Positions 34,051-42,956 are shown, counted from the first letter of the stretch. The stretch: DNA of 64,000 nucleotides from Jeotgalibacillus salarius (GCF_004405125.1 NZ_SORX01000004.1:124001-188000), one strand, 5' to 3'. Notes: generated by a model from the sequence alone, not told the origin. Numbers and translations: made by a program.

Positions 34051-34214
34051 TTATTGTCAAAACAGTTTTCGCATATAAATACAGCTTCATTTCGTAAATA
34101 TGCTTTGATCTCTGTGAATCCTTTTCTTTTTGGATAACGGAGCTTTGCATAGACCTGTTCATTCTTTTCAATTTCCTTGTCGCAATTTATACACTTTGGG
34201 GGATCCCATAACAT
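34044..34214 (-). CDS. Small zinc-ribbon protein (56 residues)
   Basis: ATG 34214 lies eight bases after a full AGGAGGG. The protein begins MLWDPPKCINCDKEIEKNEQ and ends FICENCFDNKK; two CxxC pairs (residues 8-11 and 49-52) predict a treble-clef or zinc-ribbon fold. Short proteins of this kind are common in Bacillales and are sometimes wrongly named as iron-hydroxamate binding proteins. Function unknown. Overlapping frames on both strands are shadows. Confidence 0.8.
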   Translation of the reverse strand: MLWDPPKCINCDKEIEKNEQVYAKLRYPKRKGFTEIKAYLRNEAVFICENCFDNKK

Positions 34215-34310
34215 TTCTAAACCCTCCTGTTCTTTCCGTTTTTTGTAAGGTAAAATAAGTGTAGCTTAAACTCAGCTATCTTACAATTCATTGGGGAACA
34301 GGGAGGGGAA

Positions 34311-34682
34311 ATGAAGATGATTCAACAAATAGGACAAATTGGTGTGCCAGTCAAAGATGTGAAGCGTGCAACATTATTCTACCGTGAAAGGCTCGGACTG
34401 CAGCAATTGTTTGAAACTGAAAACATGGCATTTTTTGAGTGCGAAGGAATTCGTATCATGTTAACGCTTCCTGAAAATGAAGCTTTTGATCATCCTGGCT
34501 CTGTTATCTATTTTAATGTGCCGGATATTGAAGAAGCCTATCAGCAATTCGAAGACAAGGGTGTTTCATTTCTTGATCAGCCGCATGTGGTGGCAAAGAT
34601 GGAACAAACAGAGACGTGGATGACGTTTTTTAATGATACTGAGGGAAATACGCACGCATTGATGAGTGAAGTGCGGGTGTAA
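34311..34682 (+). CDS. VOC-family protein (glyoxalase-like)
   Basis: The 123-residue single-unit VOC protein has QIGQIGVPVKDVKRATLFYRERLGLQQLF, VIYFNVPDIEEAYQQFEDKGV and FFNDTEGNTHALMSEV. The usual first metal His (position 2 of the GHI motif) is replaced by Gln (IGQIGVP), so metal binding may be altered. ATG 34311 follows GGGAGGGG. It is convergent with an MBL-fold gene; substrate unknown. Confidence 0.86.
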   Translation: MKMIQQIGQIGVPVKDVKRATLFYRERLGLQQLFETENMAFFECEGIRIMLTLPENEAFDHPGSVIYFNVPDIEEAYQQFEDKGVSFLDQPHVVAKMEQTETWMTFFNDTEGNTHALMSEVRV

Positions 34683-34713
34683 GAAAGTTATAAAATCTGC
34701 ACACTATTATAAA

Positions 34714-34758
34714 AAAGAACTTCCCGTGCATCACTTATAGCATGATGCGCGGGAAGCG
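34714..34758. terminator. Bidirectional terminator
   Basis: ACTTCCCGTGCATCA pairs with TGATGCGCGGGAAG across a short loop; the minus-strand side runs into TTCTTTTTT. Confidence 0.75.
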
Positions 34759-34762
34759 AGTG

Positions 34763-35524
34763 TTAAAATGAGTAAGATTCCCCGTCCTCAGGAACATGCA
34801 ACTGTCCTGCAAAACTTTTTTCCTCAGCAAAAACCCTCAGATCCTCACGTGATAACGCCCAATGGTTGACCGCTTCCATATGAACTGCCATAATTTCAGC
34901 TTTTGGCGCAGCTTTAGCAGTTTCATATACATCTTCTTTTCCCATCACGAGTGAACCGCCTTCAAGGAATTGATTATCACCGGCATTTACCACGATGATA
35001 TCTGGCTCATGCTGGCTGATTTCATTTTCAACACCTTCATACCAGACCGTATCACCGGCCACATATAGTGTTTTTTCATTTTCGTGTTTAAAAACGACAC
35101 CTGAAACGAGTCCAAGTATCTTCAGGATTTCGCCTCTTCCGTGCTCGCCGGCCGTTTTGATCAGCTCAGTTCCTTTAAAAACAGTTTTCTCTGTCAGTAC
35201 TTCAACATTTTCAAAACCGTCTTCCATTACTTTCATTGCATCTTCATCATTTTGAACAAATATCTTGATGTCTTTAGGTAATGCTTCTTTTGCCGCATCA
35301 TCGTAGTGATCAAGGTGCAGGTGTGTTAAAATCACCGCATTCACATCCTGAATCAATTCATTTAATGACACCGGCAATTCAACAAGCGGATTGTTCTGAT
35401 CCTGCCTCGCCGCGTTTTGAAGGGGTGGATAAGCACCCTTTTCAGCTAGAAACGGATCAACGAGAAACTTTTGACCTGCATAGTGGACAACGAGTGTAGC
35501 ATTTCGGATTAATTGTATTTTCAT
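34763..35524 (-). CDS. MBL-fold metal-dependent hydrolase
   Basis: The 253-residue protein has the metallo-β-lactamase fold of the UPF0173/UlaG-like branch: LIRNATLVVHYAGQKFLVDPFLAEK at the N-terminus, the metal motif VILTHLHLDHYDD (HxHxDH), TAGEHGRG, VAGDTVWYEGV and AVHMEAVNHW with the final His. Two divalent metals are expected. The hydrolysed substrate is unknown; relation to UlaG (ascorbate lactonase) is only structural and it is not near the PTS genes. Confidence 0.9.
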   Translation of the reverse strand: MKIQLIRNATLVVHYAGQKFLVDPFLAEKGAYPPLQNAARQDQNNPLVELPVSLNELIQDVNAVILTHLHLDHYDDAAKEALPKDIKIFVQNDEDAMKVMEDGFENVEVLTEKTVFKGTELIKTAGEHGRGEILKILGLVSGVVFKHENEKTLYVAGDTVWYEGVENEISQHEPDIIVVNAGDNQFLEGGSLVMGKEDVYETAKAAPKAEIMAVHMEAVNHWALSREDLRVFAEEKSFAGQLHVPEDGESYSF

Positions 35525-35578
35525 TACGAATCAGCTCCTGTTTTTTAAAAGGTTATCTTTATGACTTGAAACAAAAGA

Positions 35579-35950
35579 TTACCGGTGCTGATCAATTAAA
35601 ATCGGATTGCCATCCGGATCTTCAAGCGTAATACTCGCGGGTCCGGAACCGGTTTCATCTGCTTCGCTTATTAACGGAACACCAGCAGCTTTCAGTTTTT
35701 GCTGAAGCTCACGCACATCTGTAAATGATTCAATTTCCTGCGCATCCTGATCCCATCCAGGATTAAATGTTAATAGGTTTTTTTCGAACATTCCCTGAAA
35801 CAATCCAATCACTGTTTCTCCATTCTTTAAAATCAGCCAGTTCTGATCAATATCGCCGCCAAATGTTTCAAAGCCTAACTTTTCGTAAAAGGCTTTTGAG
35901 ACATGAATATCTTTTACATTTAAACTGATTGAAAAAGCGCCTAGTTTCAT
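35579..35950 (-). CDS. VOC-family protein
   Basis: The 123-residue protein has the VOC repeats [44 protein letters not shown], and [17 protein letters not shown] at the end. The first metal His position is Ser (FSISLNV) and the terminal Glu position is Ile/Asp, so a classical metal site is not evident; it may bind a ligand without catalysis. ATG 35950 lies near GGAGG. It is separated by 55 bp from the MBL gene on the same strand and may share its transcript. Confidence 0.85.
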   Translation of the reverse strand: MKLGAFSISLNVKDIHVSKAFYEKLGFETFGGDIDQNWLILKNGETVIGLFQGMFEKNLLTFNPGWDQDAQEIESFTDVRELQQKLKAAGVPLISEADETGSGPASITLEDPDGNPILIDQHR

Positions 35951-36131
35951 ATGATTGCCTCCAATTCATTTTGGGTTTAGATTCTACTTTAGTAATTCAA
36001 CTTTGGCCTTGAGGAATCCTGCATGAATTCTGGCATAATAAGATTAGCATCATGAACGGAAAATGAGATCATGCTGAGTGCAAATTCAAGCGATCGCTTC
36101 ACCCCTTATAAAATGAAAAGGACTGATCTAA

Positions 36132-36704
36132 ATGGCGATCAACGTTAGACAATGCCCTTCATGCAGAGCAAAGAAAACAATTAATATTTCGTACGGTGAG
36201 CCGACATATGAAACTGTTCTGAAGGCTGATGAGGGTTTAATTAAGCTGGGAGGATGCGTTGTTTTACCTGACGCTCCCGTTTATCACTGTAAAAAGTGTG
36301 GTCACGAATGGACAAAAGAGCAGGCGATAGAGGCTTCATATAAACGGATTAAAGGGTTAAAAGCTTCTGTTGGTGGCTTCTTTGATGGTTTTTATGAAGT
36401 CGAAATTGACTTTGATTCCTACAAAGTCATTTGGAAGCATTCAGGGTCTGGGCAAGAGGAAGTAGTCGAGAAGAGCATCAGTAAGGCTGAATTAAGCGAC
36501 CTCATCGAAAAATTGAAAATGACAGCCTTGCTCAACTGGCGGGCAAATTATGCGATGCCTGGAGTGCTTGATGGCACGAGCTGGGGCGTGGAGGTAGTCA
36601 GGGAAGGCAGGAATATTCACAAGTCTGGCAGTAACCTGTTTCCGGATGAATGGGAGGCGTTTTGTGAAGTGATGAGGGTTATTTCAAATCGGAATTTTTC
36701 GTAA
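36132..36704 (+). CDS. Zinc-ribbon protein of unknown function
   Basis: The 190-residue protein has an N-terminal zinc ribbon split over 50 residues (CPSCRAKK at residue 8 and CKKCGHEW at about residue 56) and a β-rich C-terminus (FYEVEIDFDSYKVIWKHSG, GTSWGVEVVREGRNIHKSGSN). There is no enzyme motif and no signal peptide. I do not recognise the C-terminal domain. It is monocistronic; ATG 36132 has no strong ribosome binding site (ACTGATCTAA precedes), so the start is less sure. Confidence 0.72.
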   Translation: MAINVRQCPSCRAKKTINISYGEPTYETVLKADEGLIKLGGCVVLPDAPVYHCKKCGHEWTKEQAIEASYKRIKGLKASVGGFFDGFYEVEIDFDSYKVIWKHSGSGQEEVVEKSISKAELSDLIEKLKMTALLNWRANYAMPGVLDGTSWGVEVVREGRNIHKSGSNLFPDEWEAFCEVMRVISNRNFS

Positions 36705-36801
36705 ATATTTTTAGGACAGCGTTCACAATAGGTTGTGCAAACTCCGTCACGGGTGTCCGGAATGAGAGTTAAATTTTATAAAATGGAAATAATTTCTCCT
36801 C

Positions 36802-36830
36802 TTGACACGCTTCTTAACCCATTATAGAAT
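36802..36830 (+). promoter_or_regulatory. Promoter of the ribose operon
   Basis: TTGACA, 17 nt and TAGAAT: a consensus -35, ideal spacing and a 5/6 -10. Three operators follow directly. Confidence 0.85.
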
Positions 36831-36833
36831 ACG

Positions 36834-36904
36834 TGTAACCGGTTACATAAGATCCTTAAAAAAGTAACCGGTTTTCTAAAACTAAAATATGTAACCGATT
36901 ACAT
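36834..36904. promoter_or_regulatory. Three RbsR/CcpA operators
   Basis: TGTAACCGGTTACA (36834), AGTAACCGGTTTTC (36863) and TGTAACCGATTACA (about 36890) are LacI-family palindromes spaced about 28 bp apart. The first and third also match the cre consensus at every fixed position, so local RbsR and global CcpA could share them. Confidence 0.8.
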
Positions 36905-36924
36905 TAATTGCAAGGTGTGGTGAA

Positions 36925-37896
36925 ATGGCAACGATTAAGCAGGTAGCTCAGCATGCAGGTGTATCAGTGGCGACCGTTTCAAGAGTGTTGAATGATAAGG
37001 GATATGTGCATGAAGACACGCGTAAGTCTGTATTGAAGGCAATTGAAGAACTTCAATATAATCCGAACAGTGTGGCAAGGAGTCTTTTCAAGAAATCTTC
37101 CAATACGATTGGACTTTTGATTCCGGATATTACTAACCCTTTCTTTCCTCAGCTGGTCAGGGCGGTTGAAGATGTGATGTATCCAAAAGGGTATACAACC
37201 ATCCTATTTAACAGCGATGAAAATATTCAGCATGAGCTTGATTATCTGAAAGGGATGACGTCAAAGTACATTGATGGTGTCATCGTTGTTTCTAACACAC
37301 TTAAGTGGGAGCACCTTGAACGGCTTACTACGCCAGTCATCGCACTTGATCGCCATATAGATGACAGAATCGCTTCTGTCACGATTGATAACTATGAAAG
37401 TAGTTTGAAAGCACTTGAATTTCTGGTTGAAAGAGGCTGCAAGAGAATCGCTCATCTGGCAGGTCCTTCACATGTATTTACTTCAAATGAGAGGCTCAGA
37501 GCATATAAAGACTTTACCAGGAAAAATGGTCTTGAAGAAATCATTCAGGAAGGGTCTTATGAGCTTCAAAGCGGGATGCTGAATACGATGCAGTTGTTAA
37601 CTAAATACCAACATATAGATGCAATATTTGCAGGTAACGATGTCATGGCAATTGGTGCTTTAAAGGCCGCTGCCAAGCTTGGAATAGACGTACCAAAAGA
37701 GCTTTCAGTGATGGGCTTTGACGGTGTGGAATGGGGTACAGCTGTTACACCGGAGCTTACAACGATGCAGCAGCCGATTTATCAGATAGGTAAGAAAGCA
37801 GCTGAGATGCTGCTGAAGCGGCTTGAAAATCCAGGACTTGCGCCGGAGCATGTCAGGCTGAATGCAGAACTTACAGTCAGACAGTCAACGAAATAA
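36925..37896 (+). CDS. rbsR: LacI-family ribose operon repressor
   Basis: The 323-residue protein has an N-terminal LacI helix-turn-helix and hinge (TIKQVAQHAGVSVATVSRVLNDKGYVHEDTR, NPNSVARSLFKK) and a type I binding-fold effector domain (TIGLLIPDITNPFFPQLVRAVED, FAGNDVMAIGALKAA). It opens the ribose operon; D-ribose is the expected inducer. The three AACCGGTT-type palindromes upstream are its probable operators, giving autoregulation. rbsK follows 11 bp later. ATG 36925 lies after AAGGTGTGG. Confidence 0.94.
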   Translation: MATIKQVAQHAGVSVATVSRVLNDKGYVHEDTRKSVLKAIEELQYNPNSVARSLFKKSSNTIGLLIPDITNPFFPQLVRAVEDVMYPKGYTTILFNSDENIQHELDYLKGMTSKYIDGVIVVSNTLKWEHLERLTTPVIALDRHIDDRIASVTIDNYESSLKALEFLVERGCKRIAHLAGPSHVFTSNERLRAYKDFTRKNGLEEIIQEGSYELQSGMLNTMQLLTKYQHIDAIFAGNDVMAIGALKAAAKLGIDVPKELSVMGFDGVEWGTAVTPELTTMQQPIYQIGKKAAEMLLKRLENPGLAPEHVRLNAELTVRQSTK

Positions 37897-37907
37897 GGAG
37901 TGATCGC

Positions 37908-38777
37908 ATGATTACAGTAGCAGGCAGTTTGAATATAGACCTTGTCACTGAAGCAGAGAGATTTCCTCTTCCGGGAGAGACCATTTTAGGTACCGGTTTC
38001 TCCACCGTTTTTGGTGGGAAAGGGGCAAACCAGGCAGTTGCAGCAGCAAGGCTTGGAGGAAAAGTGAAAATGGTCGGTAAGGTTGGAAATGACCTTTATG
38101 GCGAGAGTTATCTTGAGCATTTAAAGAAGGAAGCAGTTGATGTGTCCAATGTGAAACCGGTTACACATTTGCCGACTGGGACCGCATCAATTGTTGTGGC
38201 TGAACAGGATAATCAGATTATTGTTGTTGCAGGGGCAAATGGAAACGTTGATCGCGCTTATATGAAAGAAACGCTCGACCAAATGAAAAAAGGTGTCCTG
38301 CTCGTTCAGCTGGAGATTCCGGATGAAGCGGTTGAAGAAGCAATGCAGGCAGCGAAAGCAAATGGAAGTATCGTGATTTTAAATCCTGCACCTTTCAAGC
38401 CGCTCCCTGCTGAGTGGTGGGAGCTGGCAGACTATGTGACGCCGAACGAACATGAGGCGGCTGCACTTAAGAAGGACAGCACCTTTAATGAAGCCTACAG
38501 AGAAAAACTGATCGTGACACGGGGAAGTGAAGGGGCAAGCTTTTTCGAAAATGGTGAGGAAGTTCTCGTACCGGCGCCAAAGGTAACACCGATTGATACG
38601 ACAGGAGCAGGCGATACGTTTAACGGAGCGCTCGCAGCCTTTCTGGATCAGGGGTTTGAGTTAAGAACGGCTGTTGAAAAAGCTGTTAAAGCAGCCAGCA
38701 TGTCGATTACAGCACTTGGCGCACAAAGCGCAATGCCCACTCTTCAACAGCTTGAAGGAGGAGAAGGTCATGCGTAA
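37908..38777 (+). CDS. rbsK: Ribokinase
   Basis: The 289-residue PfkB-family kinase phosphorylates D-ribose to ribose 5-phosphate. Motifs: AGSLNIDLVTEAERFPLPGET, GGKGANQAVAAARLG (sugar site) and DTTGAGDTFNGALAAFLDQG with the catalytic Asp near the C-terminus. Length and start (ATG after AAGGAG) are normal. The 3' end overlaps rbsD by eight bases. Part of rbsRKDACB. Confidence 0.96.
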   Translation: MITVAGSLNIDLVTEAERFPLPGETILGTGFSTVFGGKGANQAVAAARLGGKVKMVGKVGNDLYGESYLEHLKKEAVDVSNVKPVTHLPTGTASIVVAEQDNQIIVVAGANGNVDRAYMKETLDQMKKGVLLVQLEIPDEAVEEAMQAAKANGSIVILNPAPFKPLPAEWWELADYVTPNEHEAAALKKDSTFNEAYREKLIVTRGSEGASFFENGEEVLVPAPKVTPIDTTGAGDTFNGALAAFLDQGFELRTAVEKAVKAASMSITALGAQSAMPTLQQLEGGEGHA

Positions 38778-39159
38778 AAGCCATTTTTTAAACAGTGAAA
38801 TTACGAAGGTGTTCGCTGACCTTGGTCACACCGATACAGTTGTCATTGCAGACTGCGGGCTTCCGATTCCGGATCATGTGAAAAAAATTGATCTGTCCCT
38901 CACGCTTGGCATTCCGGACATAGAAACAGTTTTAAAAGCGGTTATCAACGAGATGGAAGTAGAGTCAGTAACAGTTGCAGAAGAAGCAGACACACAAAAT
39001 CAAACGTTCAGCAGTCTGGTGACTGAACAATTCAATTTAATTGAGAAAGTGTCACATGAACAATTCAAGCAGCAGACATCTACAGCCAAAGCAGTCATCC
39101 GGACAGGAGAACATACGCCATATGCAAACATTATACTGCACGCGGGGGTGATCTTTTGA
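38770..39159 (+). CDS. rbsD: D-ribose pyranase
   Basis: The 129-residue enzyme interconverts pyranose and furanose forms of D-ribose, giving the furanose that ribokinase uses. Conserved: the N-terminal FLNSEITKVFADLGHTDTVVIADCGLPIPD, with His and Asp of the active site, and the C-terminal RTGEHTPYANIILHAGV. ATG 38770 follows GGAGGAG and gives the family length; the frame reaches 38674 inside rbsK. It overlaps rbsA by four bases. Confidence 0.95.
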   Translation: MRKSHFLNSEITKVFADLGHTDTVVIADCGLPIPDHVKKIDLSLTLGIPDIETVLKAVINEMEVESVTVAEEADTQNQTFSSLVTEQFNLIEKVSHEQFKQQTSTAKAVIRTGEHTPYANIILHAGVIF

Positions 39160-40646
39160 GTAAGCCAATCATTGAAATGACGGACATTCACAAATCTTTT
39201 GGACAGGTTCAGGTGCTCACCGGCGTATCCTTCGACTTAAAGCCTGGCGAGATTCATGCACTGATGGGTGAAAATGGGGCCGGGAAGTCAACGCTGATGA
39301 AAATCCTCACTGGCATACATGCAAAGGACCAGGGAGAAATCATCTATAAAGGTAAGACAACCACATTTAAAAGCCCAAAAGAAGCTGAAAAAGCCGGTAT
39401 CAGTGTGATTCATCAGGAGCTGAATATCATTCCTGAGCTGACAGTTGCCGAAAACTTCTTCTTAGGAAAAGAAAAAACGGCCGGTAAGACAGGCATTCTA
39501 AAAAATAAAGAAATGAACGAAGAAGCAAAAGCGTGGCTGATGGAGCTTGGCATCAAGCTGGATCCGAAAAAGTCTGCTGCTGAATGCTCCGTCGGACAGC
39601 AGCAGATGATCGAAATTGCCAGAGCGGTTTCTGCTAACAGTGAAGTACTGATTATGGATGAGCCCACAGCGGCACTGACGAAAAAGGAAATTGATGTACT
39701 GTTCAATGTAATGAATGGGCTGAAAAAGAAAAATGTAGCGATCGTTTATATTTCTCACCGGATGGAAGAGATCTTCAGTATGTGCGACCGGATTACTGTA
39801 CTGAGAGATGGTGCTTCAGTTGGTACAAGAGTGATCAAAGAAACCAACTTTCAGGAAGTTGTAAAAATGATGGTTGGACGCGAGCTTGGTGAACAGTTTC
39901 CTGAAAGAAAGGTGACACCGGGCAAAGTGAGGCTGACGGTTGAAAAACTGTCTTCATCCACTGGAGTAAAATCCGCATCATTTGATTTAAAAGAAGGAGA
40001 GATTCTTGGCGTTGCCGGACTGATGGGCGCAGGCAGAACAGAGCTGATGAGAGCGCTGTTCGGGGCAGATAAAAGTTCAGGTGTGATTCAGATTGAAGGG
40101 AAAACACTCAAAAAGCCAACACCCAAAAAGTCGATTCGAGCAGGGATGGCATTTGTCACTGAAGACAGAAAAGGAGAAGGGCTGATCCTGAACCAGACAG
40201 TCAGAGAAAATCTTTCAACTGCTCAGTTCAACAACATTTCTAAATGGAGCCTGATGAACTCAAAAAAAGAACAGGCAACAGCTGTTGAACTGATCGAACG
40301 GCTGAGAATCAAGACATCAGGGCCGGAGCAGGAAGCGAAGTCGCTCAGTGGAGGGAATCAACAGAAGATCGTCATTGGGAAATGGCTTGCGACAAATCCT
40401 TCCGTACTGATTCTTGATGAACCGACAAGGGGCGTTGATGTCGGGGCGAAGAAAGAGATTTATCAAATTATGAATGATCTGACTGCAAGAGGTGTGTCCA
40501 TCATTATGGTGTCATCAGAGCTTCCTGAAATCCTCGGTATGTCAGACCGGATCCTCGTGATGCATGAAGGTAAAGTGACTGCCATCATGAACCGGGCTGA
40601 TGCGGATCAGGAGAAAATTATGACAGCAGCAACAGGAGGAGAGTAA
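39156..40646 (+). CDS. rbsA: Ribose ABC transporter ATP-binding protein
   Basis: The 496-residue tandem ATPase has first-module Walker A GENGAGKST, ECSVGQQQMIEIARAV and LIMDEPTAALT; the second module has LMGAGRTEL, LSGGNQQKIVIGKWL and LILDEPTRGVDVGAKKE. It powers ribose import with RbsC and RbsB. The start is TTG, four bases overlapping the rbsD stop, after a run of five G. Paralogue of the XylG-type ATPase at 25889. Confidence 0.95.
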   Translation: MSKPIIEMTDIHKSFGQVQVLTGVSFDLKPGEIHALMGENGAGKSTLMKILTGIHAKDQGEIIYKGKTTTFKSPKEAEKAGISVIHQELNIIPELTVAENFFLGKEKTAGKTGILKNKEMNEEAKAWLMELGIKLDPKKSAAECSVGQQQMIEIARAVSANSEVLIMDEPTAALTKKEIDVLFNVMNGLKKKNVAIVYISHRMEEIFSMCDRITVLRDGASVGTRVIKETNFQEVVKMMVGRELGEQFPERKVTPGKVRLTVEKLSSSTGVKSASFDLKEGEILGVAGLMGAGRTELMRALFGADKSSGVIQIEGKTLKKPTPKKSIRAGMAFVTEDRKGEGLILNQTVRENLSTAQFNNISKWSLMNSKKEQATAVELIERLRIKTSGPEQEAKSLSGGNQQKIVIGKWLATNPSVLILDEPTRGVDVGAKKEIYQIMNDLTARGVSIIMVSSELPEILGMSDRILVMHEGKVTAIMNRADADQEKIMTAATGGE

Positions 40647-40647
40647 A

Positions 40648-41580
40648 TTGAAAAACTCAGGTATTATCCAAAAAATCGGTCCTTTCCTTGGATTGTTACT
40701 AATCGTTGTCGTGCTATCTATTGTGAGTCCGAATTTTCTTGATCTCAATAACATCCTGAATATTTTACGACAGGTATCGATTAACGCATTAATTGCATTT
40801 GGTATGACATTCGTTATTTTAACAGGCGGAATTGATCTGTCAGTCGGCTCAATGCTGGCACTTGGTGCAGCACTGACTGCTGGTGCAATGACATCAGGGT
40901 TCGATCCGATTCTGGCAATTTTAATTGGTTTACTGATTGGTGCAGCAATGGGGGCGTTCAACGGCCTCATTATTACGAAAGGTAAGGTTGCACCGTTTAT
41001 TGCGACACTGGCGACGATGACGATTTACCGTGGTTTGACACTGGTGTATACAGAAGGTCGTCCTGTAACGGGACTTTCAGATGCATTTTCTTTTCAGATG
41101 ATTGGTAAAGGATATATCTTAGGCATTCCATTCCCGGTCGTTACAATGTTTTTAGCATTCGGTGTATTGTGGTTCATCCTGAAGAAGACGACGTTTGGAC
41201 GTGGTGTCTATTCAGTCGGTGGTAATGAAGAGGCTTCGAGACTTGCCGGGTTAAATGTGGATCGAATTAAAATTGGTGTCTACACATTAACAGGTATGCT
41301 GAGTGTGCTTGCAGGAATTATCCTCACATCACGTCTGAACTCAGCTCAGCCAACTGCCGGTACTGCATATGAGCTTGATGCGATCGCAGCCGTTGTATTA
41401 GGCGGCACAAGCCTGACAGGCGGACGCGGATGGATTGTTGGAACGTTAATCGGTGCGCTTATTATTGGAGTGCTGAATAACGGATTAAATTTAATGAACG
41501 TATCTTCTTTTTATCAACAGGTGGTAAAAGGCGGCGTGATTCTGCTGGCAGTTCTGCTGGATCGGAAGAAAGCTGCTTAA
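40648..41580 (+). CDS. rbsC: Ribose ABC transporter permease
   Basis: The 310-residue membrane subunit has eight to ten helices and the family segments GMTFVILTGGIDLSVGSMLALG and LGGTSLTGGRGWIVGTLIGA. TTG start follows AGGAGGAG directly after the rbsA stop. Shorter than the XylH-type permease, as normal for RbsC. Confidence 0.95.
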   Translation: MKNSGIIQKIGPFLGLLLIVVVLSIVSPNFLDLNNILNILRQVSINALIAFGMTFVILTGGIDLSVGSMLALGAALTAGAMTSGFDPILAILIGLLIGAAMGAFNGLIITKGKVAPFIATLATMTIYRGLTLVYTEGRPVTGLSDAFSFQMIGKGYILGIPFPVVTMFLAFGVLWFILKKTTFGRGVYSVGGNEEASRLAGLNVDRIKIGVYTLTGMLSVLAGIILTSRLNSAQPTAGTAYELDAIAAVVLGGTSLTGGRGWIVGTLIGALIIGVLNNGLNLMNVSSFYQQVVKGGVILLAVLLDRKKAA

Positions 41581-41613
41581 TTATAAAAACTAATTTAAAA
41601 GGAGTGTTCGAAA

Positions 41614-42555
41614 ATGAAGAAAAGATTATTTTTAACGTTGATGCTGATGATGTCACTGGTTTTAGCTGCATGTTCTCTAGATTCTCCAGGATCTGAAAGT
41701 GAAGAGTCAGGTAGTGATGAAGGTAACGGCGGCAGTGAAGAGGCTGGCACAATTGGTTTCTCTATTTCCACTCTAAATAACCCGTTCTTTGTGACATTGG
41801 CAGAAGGTGCTGAGGCGCAGGCTGAAGAAGCTGGTATGGATATTACAGTGGTCGATGCCCAGGATGACCCTGCAAAACAGATCAGTGATATTGAAGATTT
41901 GATTCAACAGGGAGTAGACTTAATTCTTGTGAACCCAACTGATTCTGCAGCAATTGCTTCTGCAATCGAATCAGCAAACAGCTCAGATATTCCGGTTATT
42001 ACAGTAGATAGAAGTGCTGAAGGCGGAGAAGTTGTCACACATATCGCATCTGATAACGTTGAAGGCGGACGTCTTGCCGGCGACTTTATTATTGAAGAGC
42101 TTGGTGGATCAGGCAATGTTGTAGAACTTGAAGGGATTTCAGGATCTTCAGCAGCTCGTGAGCGTGGAGAAGGATTCAATGAAGTGATTAGTGAAAGTGA
42201 TATTGAAGTAGTCGCGAACCAGACAGCAAACTTTGACCGTGCAGAAGGACTTTCTGTAATGGAAAACATCATTCAGAGCGGTGCAGAATTTGATGCAGTA
42301 TTTGCCCACAATGATGAAATGGCACTTGGTGCTGTAGAAGCACTTGAAGCAGCAGGTATGTCAGATGTGATGGTTGTCGGCTTTGACGCAACGAATGATG
42401 CAGTAGCAGCAGTAGAAGAAGGAACAATGGCAGCAACAGTAGCGCAGAAACCGGATGAAATCGGTGTAAGTGCGATTGATACAGCACAGGCTGTGCTTGA
42501 TGGCGAATCAGTGGAAGAGTTTGTTCCGGTTGAGCTTGAGCTTGTGACACAGTAA
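41614..42555 (+). CDS. rbsB: Ribose-binding lipoprotein
   Basis: The 313-residue protein has a lipoprotein signal (LFLTLMLMMSLVLAACSLDS, Cys at residue 20), an acidic Ser/Gly/Glu linker of about 25 residues, then the ribose-binding fold: TIGFSISTLNNPFFVTLAEGAEAQAEE, DRSAEGGEVVTHIASDNVEGGRLAGDF, FAHNDEMALGAVEAL. It captures ribose at the outer membrane face for RbsAC. ATG follows AAAGGAG. Last gene of the operon, followed by a terminator. Confidence 0.95.
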   Translation: MKKRLFLTLMLMMSLVLAACSLDSPGSESEESGSDEGNGGSEEAGTIGFSISTLNNPFFVTLAEGAEAQAEEAGMDITVVDAQDDPAKQISDIEDLIQQGVDLILVNPTDSAAIASAIESANSSDIPVITVDRSAEGGEVVTHIASDNVEGGRLAGDFIIEELGGSGNVVELEGISGSSAARERGEGFNEVISESDIEVVANQTANFDRAEGLSVMENIIQSGAEFDAVFAHNDEMALGAVEALEAAGMSDVMVVGFDATNDAVAAVEEGTMAATVAQKPDEIGVSAIDTAQAVLDGESVEEFVPVELELVTQ

Positions 42556-42562
42556 TATTTTG

Positions 42563-42597
42563 GCCCCTTACATCTTTTTGGGTGTGAGGGGTTTTTG
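42563..42597 (+). terminator. Ribose operon terminator
   Basis: CCCCTTACA and TGTGAGGGG pair and are followed by TTTTT. Confidence 0.85.
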
Positions 42598-42675
42598 CGA
42601 TACAGTTGGGCGGAGGTTACTTTGATCAATGTGGTTATTTTTTCAGTATTCATTGATTAATCTCAGAATTAGCTA

Positions 42676-42703
42676 TTGTATTTCTCTACCTAATGGCTAT
42701 AAT
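42676..42703 (+). promoter_or_regulatory. Promoter of the T-box/argS transcript
   Basis: TTGTAT, 16 nt, TATAAT (perfect -10), a few bases before the T-box leader. Confidence 0.7.
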
Positions 42704-42707
42704 AGGT

Positions 42708-42956
42708 AAAAACAAACGTCAATGACAAAGAGAGTAGCTTGCTGTGAATGTGAAGCGAGCCGGGGGTGGTGGGAGCCCGGTTGTGAAGCAGGGAGTGAAG
42801 CGCACTTTGGAGATGCAGGTCTGAAACATGAGTAGGAACTGCCGGGGAGAACCCCGTTATCAATTTTGAGTGGTTGTGAAAACAATGAGAGTGGTACCGC
42901 GGACGAATCTGACGCCCGTCTCTTTTCCTGTATGGAGAAGAGACGGGCGTTTTTTA
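42708..42956 (+). promoter_or_regulatory. T-box leader (tRNA-Arg responsive) of argS
   Basis: The T-box core GAGAGTGGTACCGCGG is at about 42887-42903, followed by a terminator (ACGCCCGTCTCTT with AAGAGACGGGCGT, then six T). The stem I loop-E parts are AGTA near 42733 and GTGAAG before CGCA near 42801; CGC is an Arg codon and the likely specifier. Uncharged tRNA-Arg would hold the antiterminator and let argS be read. Specifier assignment is moderately sure. Confidence 0.93.

Noticed and set aside
33943-34171. ORFs of 64 codons on both strands
   Set aside because: No ribosome binding sites; the minus-strand frame with AGGAGGG (34044-34214) is the real gene.
34763-35524. ulaG-type ascorbate lactonase belonging to the PTS
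   Set aside because: The fold is similar but the gene is 17 kb from the PTS operon and motifs alone do not separate UlaG from other MBL hydrolases.
36741-36760. Another GGGGACGGAG element (ACTCCGTCACGGGTGTCC)
   Set aside because: Only a short fragment of the right arm with no partner arm; too weak to call.
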